The notes under the pieces: model-generated
Databases searched by the model: none
Told to the model about the DNA's origin: nothing
Seen by the model: the letters and a program-made list of their open reading frames with translations, nothing else
NCBI GenBank assembly: GCA_030694835.1
Contig: JAUYUF010000011.1
Coordinates: forward strand, 1 to 9,612
Origin: Flavobacteriaceae bacterium
Lineage (GTDB): Bacteria > Bacteroidota > Bacteroidia > Flavobacteriales > Flavobacteriaceae
Direction: 5' to 3'
Length of the DNA stretch: 9,612 bases
Shown here: in pieces, positions 1 to 6,013 of the stretch
Layout: each line of letters starts with the position of its first letter
Position numbering within the stretch: position 1 is the stretch's first letter
Made by a program: the position numbers and the translations under genes

Positions 1-335
1 ATTTATTTGACTATACAGATGATCAAATTGGCAAGACAACAGGCATTGATATTAAAGAGCGTAAAATGACTTTACCATTAATTCATGCTTTGAATATTGC
101 GCCCAAAAAGGAAAAAGAATGGCTCATCAATTCTGTCAAAAATCATAATAGAGATAAAAATCGAGTTAAAGAAGTGATTGAAAAAGTTAAATCTTTAGGC
201 GGAATTGAATACACCACAAAGAAAATGTTAGAATATCAACAAAAAGCTAATGATTTATTAAAAGTTTATCCAGAGTCTGATTATAAAACTGCATTAATAA
301 CAATGGTTAACTACGTAATTGATCGGAAAATATAA
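1..335 (+). CDS. Polyprenyl diphosphate synthase, C-terminal fragment
   Basis: This is the last 110 residues of an isoprenyl chain-elongation enzyme; the 5' part lies outside the window. The reading frame is open from base 3 (L-F-D-Y-T-D-D-Q-I-G-K) to the TAA ending at 335. The first residues fit the end of the second aspartate-rich DDxxD motif (DDLFD, which binds the Mg-diphosphate of isopentenyl diphosphate), followed by the usual G-K-x-T-G-x-D-I-K-E-R-K-M-T-L-P run of the octaprenyl/heptaprenyl synthase family. Such enzymes condense isopentenyl diphosphate onto an allylic diphosphate in the cytosol. In Flavobacteriia the product would normally be the side chain of menaquinone, usually MK-6, but chain length cannot be read here because the first Asp-rich motif is missing. 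The ATG at 66 is internal and is not the start. The gene converges on the GH3 gene with three bases between the stop codons. Confidence 0.92.
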   Translation, partial: LFDYTDDQIGKTTGIDIKERKMTLPLIHALNIAPKKEKEWLINSVKNHNRDKNRVKEVIEKVKSLGGIEYTTKKMLEYQQKANDLLKVYPESDYKTALITMVNYVIDRKI

Positions 336-338
336 ATT

Positions 339-1865
339 TTACAAAATATCTACTTCCTTCAATTCTAAAAGTTCTTCCATAAATTCTCTAGAATTACTTA
401 GTCTAGGAACTTTATTTTGTCCACCTAATTTACCTTTTTGTTTCAACCAGTCGTAGAATAAATTTTTTCGCGAAACATTAATTTTTGGAAATGCCAAAGT
501 CATATTTAAATAACGTTTAGCTTCATAATCAGAATTGATAGATTTTAATGTATCATCAATAACAGTAGTAAAATGATTCAAATTAGAAGGAACTTCAGAA
601 AATTCAATCATCCATTCATGACCACCGCTTTGTTGATTTTTCATATAAATAGGCGCGACAGTATATTCAATAACTACGGCATTAGTTTCTATACAAGCTC
701 TTTTGATTGCTTCTTCGGTATTGTCAATAATTAATTCTTCACCAAACGTATTTATGAAATGTTTTGTCCTGCCAGTTATCTTAATTCGATGTGGATGTAA
801 AGAAGTAAATTTAATAGTGTCTCCAATTAAATAACGCCACAATCCTGCATTTGTAGTAATAACCAATGCGTAATTAGTGTCAAGTTTAACTTGTTCTAAC
901 GGAATTGCAATAGAATTTTCTCCATTAAAATTGCACATCGGTATAAATTCATAGAAAATTCCATAATCTAGCATTAATAACAATTCATTAGAGTTATTTT
1001 GATCCTGAATGGCGAAAAATCCTTCTGATGCATTATAAGTTTCGTAATATTTAAATTTTTCTGAAGGAATCAGTTTTTTAAATTGCTCACGATATGGATT
1101 AAAATTAACACCTCCATGAAAATAGACTTCTAAATTTGGCCAAACTTCAAGTAAATTTTTCTTACCTGTTTTTTCCAAAACTTTATTACAAAGCACTAAC
1201 ATCCATGATGGAACTCCGTAAAAACTAGTTATATCTTCTTGGATTGTTTCTTCAATTATTGCTTCCATTTTGGTTTCCCACTCATTCATCAAAGCAGTTT
1301 TTTGTTTTGGCGAACTATTTAAATCTGCCCAAAATGGTAAGTTTTCAATAATAATTGCAGATAAATCACCAAAGTAAGAATTGTTATCTTCATAAATTGA
1401 ACTGCTTCCTCCTAAACGTAATCCTTTACCAACAAAGAGCCCAGTATCTTCATTATTGTTTAAATAAAGACACAATAAATCTTTACCTACATTAAAATGA
1501 CATTCTTCCAAAGCTTCATCGCTTACTGGAATAAATTTGCTTTTTGCATTAGTAGTTCCGCTAGATTTAGCAAACCATTTAATAGATGTAGGCCAAAATA
1601 TATTTTGTTCGCCTTGCCTTACTCGTTCTATCAAAGGCTCTATAGATTCATATTGCTGAATTGGAACTCTTTCTGCAAAGGTTTTATAGTTTTCAATAGT
1701 AGAAAAATCATATTTTTCCCCTATTTCAGTATTCTCAGCAGTGTATAATAATCTATTTAAAAGTTCATTTTGAACTTCATTTGGATATTTTAGAAATAAA
1801 TCAATTTGATGTTTTCTCCGTTTTAGTAACCAGGCAATAATATCATGAACAAATTGGAATGGCAT
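339..1865 (-). CDS. GH3 family acyl-adenylate/amide synthetase-like protein
   Basis: This 508-residue protein belongs to the GH3 family, named for plant auxin-responsive proteins. Plant members adenylate a carboxylic acid and pass the acyl group to an amino acid; they are part of the ANL adenylating superfamily. Visible family motifs are the ATP-binding loop SSGTTNAKSKFIP (about residues 101-113), YNASEG (277-282), ITTNAGLWRYLIGDT (336-350) and INTFGEEL (371-378). The C-terminal small domain ends near KVPRLSNSREF (485-495). I chose the ATG at 1865 because MPFQFVHDIIAWLLKRR matches how bacterial GH3 proteins begin. The open frame runs 37 codons further upstream to 1976, but that stretch looks like non-coding DNA and would overlap the DUF2797 start. 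No signal peptide is seen, so it is probably cytosolic. The substrate of bacterial members is generally unknown, and neighbouring genes do not reveal it here. Confidence 0.93.
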   Translation of the reverse strand: MPFQFVHDIIAWLLKRRKHQIDLFLKYPNEVQNELLNRLLYTAENTEIGEKYDFSTIENYKTFAERVPIQQYESIEPLIERVRQGEQNIFWPTSIKWFAKSSGTTNAKSKFIPVSDEALEECHFNVGKDLLCLYLNNNEDTGLFVGKGLRLGGSSSIYEDNNSYFGDLSAIIIENLPFWADLNSSPKQKTALMNEWETKMEAIIEETIQEDITSFYGVPSWMLVLCNKVLEKTGKKNLLEVWPNLEVYFHGGVNFNPYREQFKKLIPSEKFKYYETYNASEGFFAIQDQNNSNELLLMLDYGIFYEFIPMCNFNGENSIAIPLEQVKLDTNYALVITTNAGLWRYLIGDTIKFTSLHPHRIKITGRTKHFINTFGEELIIDNTEEAIKRACIETNAVVIEYTVAPIYMKNQQSGGHEWMIEFSEVPSNLNHFTTVIDDTLKSINSDYEAKRYLNMTLAFPKINVSRKNLFYDWLKQKGKLGGQNKVPRLSNSREFMEELLELKEVDIL

Positions 1866-1962
1866 AGTCTTTATTCTTAGTTGAGAACTGTTATGACCTA
1901 GGTAAATTAGGTTAATTAATTCTATTTTGGTTATATTTATGAAGTTAAAAATACGAAAATCT
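1866..1962. other. Divergent intergenic region between GH3 and DUF2797 genes
   Basis: This 97-bp AT-rich stretch must hold the promoters of both flanking genes if each is transcribed on its own. I find no exact TAnnTTTG box on either strand. The nearest is TATTTTG at 1923-1929 on the plus strand, one base short of the Bacteroidota -7 consensus. There is a CCTAGG palindrome at 1897-1902 and an imperfect tandem pair, AGGTAAATT followed by AGGTTAATT, at 1900-1917. I cannot assign a function to these. Confidence 0.4.
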
Positions 1963-2760
1963 ATGATGCAATTCAAAGGAGTTTTAAAAAAAATGTTAAC
2001 TGAATATAATTATCCAATTGATTATTATTTGGTGATGGAAAATGGTTTTATTCACCTCAATGAATTGCTTAACAAAGATTTTGAAATTACATTTAAAAAA
2101 TACCAATGTTTAAGTTGTGGACAGGATAAACTCATTTTTAGACAAGGATTTTGTCAAACGTGTTTTTATGCAGTACCACAAGCAGGAGATTGGATAATGA
2201 ATCCAGAACTTTCTACTGCTCATTTAGAAATTGAAGATCGTGATTTAGCGTATGAAAAAAGAGTACAATTGCAACCGCATATTGTTTATTTGTCATTGTC
2301 AAGTGAGATAAAAGTTGGTGTTACTAGAAAAACTCAAGTACCAGAACGATGGATTGATCAAGGTGCAGTTCAAGCTATAGAAATAGTTGAAGTACCTAAT
2401 CGGTATTTAGCTGGAATTGCAGAAGTTGCTTTAAAAGATTATTTTGCAGATAAAACTAATTGGCAAAAGATGTTAAAAAATGATATTCCTGAAGTTGATT
2501 TAGTTGCTCAAAAAGAACAGTTAAGAAACTTATTACCTAAAGAAGTTCAAGAATATTTTGTAGAGAATGGAAGTAAATTATACAATATTCAATTTCCAGT
2601 TTTGCAATTTCCTACAAAAATTTCCAGTTTAAATTTAACTAAGACTCCAAGTTATAAGGGAAAACTGGTTGGTGTAAAAGGTCAATATCTTATTTTTGAA
2701 GATAATACTGTTTTTAATGTCAGAAACTCTGAAGGATTTGTAGTAACTATCCAAGTTTAA
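1963..2760 (+). CDS. DUF2797 domain protein with zinc-ribbon-like cysteines
   Basis: This 265-residue protein fits the uncharacterised DUF2797 family over its full length. Near the N-terminus is a CxxC...CxxC element (Cys49, Cys52, Cys64, Cys67, in CLSCGQDKLIFRQGFCQTC), a likely structural zinc site. Then comes a strongly family-like block, GDWIMNPELSTAHL (about 75-88). Residues 106-161 read HIVYLSLSSEIKVGVTRK, then a PERWIDQGA block, then RYLAGIAEVALKDYF. This arrangement resembles GIY-YIG/T5orf172-type folds (see findings). Residues after about 200 are of unknown role. I chose the ATG at 1963 because MMQFKGVLKKM agrees with family N-termini; a second ATG at 1966 is equally possible. The frame also has an ATG at 1939 and a TTG at 1927, which add residues I do not think are genuine. 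No signal peptide or membrane segment is seen. Function is unknown. Confidence 0.87.
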   Translation: MMQFKGVLKKMLTEYNYPIDYYLVMENGFIHLNELLNKDFEITFKKYQCLSCGQDKLIFRQGFCQTCFYAVPQAGDWIMNPELSTAHLEIEDRDLAYEKRVQLQPHIVYLSLSSEIKVGVTRKTQVPERWIDQGAVQAIEIVEVPNRYLAGIAEVALKDYFADKTNWQKMLKNDIPEVDLVAQKEQLRNLLPKEVQEYFVENGSKLYNIQFPVLQFPTKISSLNLTKTPSYKGKLVGVKGQYLIFEDNTVFNVRNSEGFVVTIQV

Positions 2761-2769
2761 ATAAATTCC

Positions 2770-2777
2770 TATTTTTG
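2770..2777 (+). promoter_or_regulatory. Candidate -7 box (TATTTTTG) upstream of fabD
   Basis: TATTTTTG matches the Bacteroidota housekeeping -7 consensus TAnnTTTG exactly and lies about 50 bases before the fabD ATG, just after the DUF2797 stop. A clear -33 TTG-type element at the expected spacing is not visible; the nearest TTTG (2737-2740) is too far upstream. The box suggests fabD can be transcribed independently of the DUF2797 gene, with a leader of about 45 nt. In AT-rich DNA a chance match is quite possible. Confidence 0.45.
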
Positions 2778-2828
2778 CAATTCAATTTATTTAATCTTTA
2801 AATTTTTCAATCTTTTAATAATTTACAC

Positions 2829-3710
2829 ATGAAAGCATATATATTTCCAGGACAAGGTGCGCAATTTTCAGGAATGGGACTTGATTTATTTGAATCTTCT
2901 CCTTTAGCACAAGAATATTTTAATAAGGCTAATGATGTTTTAGGATTTTCTATCACCGATATTATGTTTACTGGATCTGATGAAGAATTAAAACAAACTA
3001 AAGTAACACAACCTGCTATTTTTCTACACTCGGTAATTTTAACAAAAGTTTTAGGCGATAAATTTCAACCAGAAATGGTAGCAGGACATTCATTAGGTGA
3101 ATTTTCAGCCTTAGTTTCTGTGGGTGTTTTATCTTTTGAAGATGGTTTAAAATTAGTATCAACTCGTGCTTTAGCAATGCAGAAAGCATGTGAAATACAA
3201 CCATCAACTATGGCAGCTGTTTTAGGGCTGGATGATCAAATAGTAGTTGATACTTGTGCTGAAATTGATGGAATTGTAGTAGCTGCCAATTTTAATTGTC
3301 CTGGACAGTTGGTGATTTCTGGTTCAGTTCCATCCATTGAAAAAGCATGTGAGGTTTTAAAAGAAAAAGGCGCCAAACGCGCGTTGATATTACCGGTTGG
3401 TGGCGCTTTCCATTCTCCCTTAATGGAACCTGCGCGTGAAGAATTAGCGGCAGCAATTGAAAATACCACTTTTAATAAACCTATTTGTCCGATATATCAA
3501 AATGTAACTGCTAATGCCGTTACCAATCCTGATGAAATTAAAAAGAATTTAATTACCCAATTAACTGCTCCAGTTCGTTGGACACAGTCTGTACAACAAA
3601 TGATTGCTGATGGAGCTACAGAATTTGTAGAAGTAGGACCTGGAAATGTATTGCAAGGATTGGTAAAGAAGATTGATAGAAATGCAATAACGAGTACGGC
3701 TGGGATTTAG
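2829..3710 (+). CDS. fabD: Malonyl-CoA:acyl carrier protein transacylase
   Basis: This 293-residue cytosolic enzyme moves the malonyl group from CoA to acyl carrier protein, supplying the extender unit of type II fatty acid synthesis. Length and motifs are typical of FabD. They are the N-terminal PGQGAQ oxyanion-hole motif (7-12), Gln61, the nucleophile elbow GHSLGE with catalytic Ser88, Arg113 (binds the malonyl carboxylate), Asn154 with the following PGQ, catalytic His195 in GAFHSPLM, and the C-terminal VGPGNVLQGLV. The ATG at 2829 puts PGQGAQ seven residues in, as in the family. The gene stands alone between DUF2797 and galE rather than inside a fab cluster. The TAG stop is followed at once by repeat DNA (CAGTTTTCAGTCGCAGTTGG). 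It converges on galE. Confidence 0.97.
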   Translation: MKAYIFPGQGAQFSGMGLDLFESSPLAQEYFNKANDVLGFSITDIMFTGSDEELKQTKVTQPAIFLHSVILTKVLGDKFQPEMVAGHSLGEFSALVSVGVLSFEDGLKLVSTRALAMQKACEIQPSTMAAVLGLDDQIVVDTCAEIDGIVVAANFNCPGQLVISGSVPSIEKACEVLKEKGAKRALILPVGGAFHSPLMEPAREELAAAIENTTFNKPICPIYQNVTANAVTNPDEIKKNLITQLTAPVRWTQSVQQMIADGATEFVEVGPGNVLQGLVKKIDRNAITSTAGI

Positions 3711-3726
3711 TATTCAGTTTTCAGTC

Positions 3727-3798
3727 GCAGTTGGCAGTTTAAGAAAAGTATTCTGAAATTACTTCAAAACGCTTTTTTGTGTGAAAACTGCCAACTGC
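3727..3798. repeat. 14-bp perfect inverted repeat at the fabD/galE junction
   Basis: GCAGTTGGCAGTTT at 3727-3740 is the exact reverse complement of AAACTGCCAACTGC at 3785-3798, with a 44-base loop. A second, competing pair is CAGTTTTCA (3715-3723) with TGAAAACTG (3782-3790). The structure lies between convergent genes and its right arm is inside the galE coding region. It could form a hairpin in both transcripts and act as a bidirectional 3' end. No U-tract follows it on either strand, so it is not a standard Rho-independent terminator. The arms look like parts of a dispersed flavobacterial intergenic repeat, which is inference. Confidence 0.7.
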
Positions 3799-4816
3799 CA
3801 ACTGCCAACTGCAATTGCAATTGCCAATTCCAAGCAGAAAGTAATGCGTCTTCAAGTGTCAGCTCTGCTTTCCACTTTAACTCTTTGTTGGCTAAGTTAG
3901 TGTCTGCATAAGCAGCAGTAATATCACCTTCACGACGACCCACAATTTTGTAATTGAGCTTTATATTGCTCACTTTTTCAAATGCATTAATGACTTCTAA
4001 AACAGAACTTCCTTTGCCGGTTCCAACATTAAAAACTTCGTAATTATTTTTTTGTTGATTATTTAAAAGTCTGTTCAAAGCAACGATATGTACTTTAGCT
4101 AAATCAACCACATGAATGTAATCGCGTACTGCTGTACCATCAATAGTTGGGTAATCATTTCCAAAAACGGATAATTCTTGACGAATTCCGACAGCGGTTT
4201 GGGTAATAAAAGGAATTAAATTTTGAGGTACACCAATCGGTAATTCACCAATTTTTGCAGTAGCATGGGCTCCAATCGGGTTAAAATAGCGCAATGATAT
4301 GGCTTTTAATCCGTGTGCTTTTACAGCATCAGCAATAATTTCTTCATTAATTTTTTTAGTGTTTCCGTATGGAGATTCTGCAGGTTTAACAGGAGCGTTT
4401 TCAGTTATTGGCAATTCATCAGCTTGTCCATAAACCGTACAAGAAGAGCTGAAAATGAAATTGCTCAAGTTTTTCACTTTCATTTCCTGTAGGATATTCG
4501 TTAACGAAATGATGTTATTTTCATAATAATCTAGCGGAATTTGAACACTTTCTCCAACTGCTTTAGAGGCTGCAAAATGGATAATTCCATCAACAAAATT
4601 GTTGTTAAAAAAATCTTGAACTGCTTTTCTATCTTTTAAATCAAAGTTAAAAAAAGCAGGTTTTATAGTAGTAATCGAAGTGATTTTATCTAAAACTTCT
4701 AGGGTAGTGTTAGCGAGATTATCGATAATTAGTACTTCAAATCCTTTATTTTGTAATTCAACAACAGTATGTGAACCAATAAAACCCAACCCACCTGTAA
4801 CTAATATCTTTTTCAT
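3764..4816 (-). CDS. galE: UDP-glucose 4-epimerase
   Basis: This 350-residue NAD-dependent short-chain dehydrogenase/reductase interconverts UDP-glucose and UDP-galactose in the cytosol for sugar use and surface polysaccharide synthesis. The NAD-binding TGGLGFIGSH motif is at 7-16. Catalytic residues fit Ser124 (SSSCTVYG), Tyr150 and Lys154 (SPYGNTK). LRYFNPIGAH (175-184) and the conserved VRDYIHVVDLA (230-240) are present. I start at the ATG at 4816; the frame extends only to a TTG at 4825. The gene follows the aminotransferase stop by 10 bp, so the two are probably co-transcribed. The last 18 residues (333-350), after the usual terminal AWNWQ, are low-complexity (QLQLQLAVGSWQF, then SHKKAF) and are encoded by the CTGCCAA tandem repeat. 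This looks like a 3' end extended by repeat DNA and probably does not affect catalysis. Confidence 0.96.
   Translation of the reverse strand: MKKILVTGGLGFIGSHTVVELQNKGFEVLIIDNLANTTLEVLDKITSITTIKPAFFNFDLKDRKAVQDFFNNNFVDGIIHFAASKAVGESVQIPLDYYENNIISLTNILQEMKVKNLSNFIFSSSCTVYGQADELPITENAPVKPAESPYGNTKKINEEIIADAVKAHGLKAISLRYFNPIGAHATAKIGELPIGVPQNLIPFITQTAVGIRQELSVFGNDYPTIDGTAVRDYIHVVDLAKVHIVALNRLLNNQQKNNYEVFNVGTGKGSSVLEVINAFEKVSNIKLNYKIVGRREGDITAAYADTNLANKELKWKAELTLEDALLSAWNWQLQLQLAVGSWQFSHKKAF
3788..3827. repeat. Degenerate CTGCCAA tandem repeat within the galE 3' end
   Basis: Three perfect 7-bp CTGCCAA units (3788-3808) are followed by shortened or varied units: CTGCAA, TTGCAA and TTGCCAA, up to 3827. 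A perfect palindrome, GCAATTGCAATTGC, spans 3811-3824. Read on the minus strand, the 7-bp period gives a repeating LAVGSWQ-type peptide, seen as QLQLQLAVGSWQF in GalE. Units of this kind (TTGGCAG on the other strand) are familiar to me as extragenic repeats in Flavobacteriia. That is recall, not a search. Confidence 0.85.
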
Positions 4817-4826
4817 TTTATTCAAT

Positions 4827-5957
4827 TTATTTTTTAAAGAAATTTAAAACTGTTTGAGTGATATATTTTAATTGTTCTAAATCAAATTCGGTGTGCATTG
4901 GTAGAGAAATAACAGTATTAACCAAATCATTAGTTACTTTAAAATCTTCTTCTAAATAATGTGAATTTCCGTATGCTTTTTGTGAATGAAGCGGTACTGG
5001 ATAATAAATTGCATTCGGTATCTGGTTTTCCAATAAATATTGATGCAGCTCATTTCTATCGGAATTGATAATCCTTAAGGTATATTGATGGAAAACATGG
5101 GTTGAAAAACTGCTAACAGTTGGTGTTAAAATATTTGGATGATTAGCAAAAGCTTCGTTATAAAAGTTTGCTGCTTTTCTTCTAGTGTCACAATAAAAAT
5201 CTAAAAAGGGAAGTTTTACACGTAATATAGCTGCCTGAATACTGTCTAAACGTGAATTTACCCCAATGGCATCATAATAATATCTTTTGGACATTCCATG
5301 ATTAGAGATGCTTTTAAGTTTATGAGCTAATTCATCATCATCAGTAAAAATAGCCCCACCATCGCCATAACAACCTAAATTTTTGGAAGGGAAAAAAGAA
5401 GTTGTTCCTACAATTCCCATGGTTCCCGCTTTCTTTTTAGTACCATCGGAAAAAATATAATCGGCTCCAATAGCTTGAGCGTTATCTTCAATTACATATA
5501 AATTATGATCCTTGGCTATTTGTAAAATTGATTCCATATCGGCACATTGTCCGAATAAATGTACAGGAACAATTGCTTTAGTTTTTGTGGTAATTGCTTT
5601 TTTAACAGCTTCTATATCAATGTTAAAAGTGTCAGGATAAACATCAACTAATACAGGAGTTAATTTTAGCAATGCAATTACTTCAACGGTTGCGGCAAAA
5701 GTGAAATCAGAAGTTATCACTTCATCGCCAGGTTTTAAATCTAAAGCCATCATAGCAATTTGCAACGCATCGGTTCCGTTGGCACATGGAATTACATATT
5801 TTACCTCGAGGTAATTTTCTAATTCTTTTTGAAATTCTTTAACTTCGGGACCGTTGATATAGGCTGTAGCATCAAATACATTTAAAACAGCTTCATCAAT
5901 CTGTGATTTTATTTTATCATATTGACTTTTTAGGTCAACCATTTGAATTTTTTTCAT
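4827..5957 (-). CDS. DegT/DnrJ/EryC1/StrS family sugar aminotransferase
   Basis: This 376-residue PLP-dependent (aspartate aminotransferase fold) enzyme is of the type that aminates nucleotide-activated keto-sugars. The family signature is clear: INGPEVKEF (34-42), CANGTDALQIAMMAL (58-72) that cradles the PLP phosphate, PVHLFGQCADM (131-141), Asp158 in IEDNAQAIGA (156-165) that pairs with the PLP nitrogen, and Lys192 in FFPSKNLGCYGDGGA, the Schiff-base lysine. The opening MVDLKSQYDKI and the CANGTDAL block resemble WbpE/WlbC, which make 3-amino-uronic acid sugars for lipopolysaccharide. No dehydrogenase or acetyltransferase partner of that pathway is in the window, so I do not assign that substrate. 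The ATG at 5957 is chosen; Met6 (5942) is an alternative. galE follows 10 bp downstream, suggesting a small nucleotide-sugar unit. Confidence 0.95.
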   Translation of the reverse strand: MKKIQMVDLKSQYDKIKSQIDEAVLNVFDATAYINGPEVKEFQKELENYLEVKYVIPCANGTDALQIAMMALDLKPGDEVITSDFTFAATVEVIALLKLTPVLVDVYPDTFNIDIEAVKKAITTKTKAIVPVHLFGQCADMESILQIAKDHNLYVIEDNAQAIGADYIFSDGTKKKAGTMGIVGTTSFFPSKNLGCYGDGGAIFTDDDELAHKLKSISNHGMSKRYYYDAIGVNSRLDSIQAAILRVKLPFLDFYCDTRRKAANFYNEAFANHPNILTPTVSSFSTHVFHQYTLRIINSDRNELHQYLLENQIPNAIYYPVPLHSQKAYGNSHYLEEDFKVTNDLVNTVISLPMHTEFDLEQLKYITQTVLNFFKK

Positions 5958-5978
5958 GTAGAATGAAATTTATTTGAG

Positions 5979-6007
5979 CAAAATTATAATTTTAATGTGT
6001 ATTTAAA
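5979..6007 (-). promoter_or_regulatory. Candidate promoter for the aminotransferase-galE unit
   Basis: On the minus strand, TAATTTTG at 5986-5979 matches the Bacteroidota -7 consensus TAnnTTTG. Seventeen bases upstream of it is TTTA (6007-6004), a near match to the TTTG -33 element. The -7 box ends about 21 bases before the ATG at 5957, implying a short leader. The box overlaps an AT-only palindrome, AAAATTATAATTTT (5980-5993). The 56-bp gap after the nitroreductase gene, wider than the 2-5 bp gaps in the operon upstream, supports a separate transcription start here. Confidence 0.45.
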
Positions 6008-6013
6008 TGATTT

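Noticed and set aside
327..340. Hairpin AAAAT-ATAA-ATTTT as a terminator at the polyprenyl synthase/GH3 junction
   Set aside because: It is a 5-bp AT-only stem with little stability and is expected by chance in DNA this AT-rich.
1497..1748. Plus-strand open frame within the GH3 gene
   Set aside because: It is antisense to a conserved coding region and its product has no recognisable feature.
1927..1962. Upstream TTG (1927) or ATG (1939) start of the DUF2797 gene
   Set aside because: The added residues are low-complexity and the family-like N-terminus begins at the ATG-ATG at 1963/1966.
1866..1976. N-terminal extension of the GH3 gene to 1976
   Set aside because: The extra 37 codons do not resemble the family N-terminus, would overlap the DUF2797 start, and the typical MPFQF start is present at 1865.
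3016..3469. Open frames antisense to fabD (3016-3207 and 3236-3469)
   Set aside because: They lie fully within fabD on the opposite strand, have no recognisable domain, and arise from its codon pattern.
3727..3798. Standard Rho-independent terminator for fabD or galE
   Set aside because: The stem has a long loop and no T-tract after either arm; I keep it only as an inverted repeat with a possible 3'-end role.
3788..3827. CRISPR-like repeats
   Set aside because: The unit is 7 bp and directly tandem with no spacers, so this is a simple tandem repeat.
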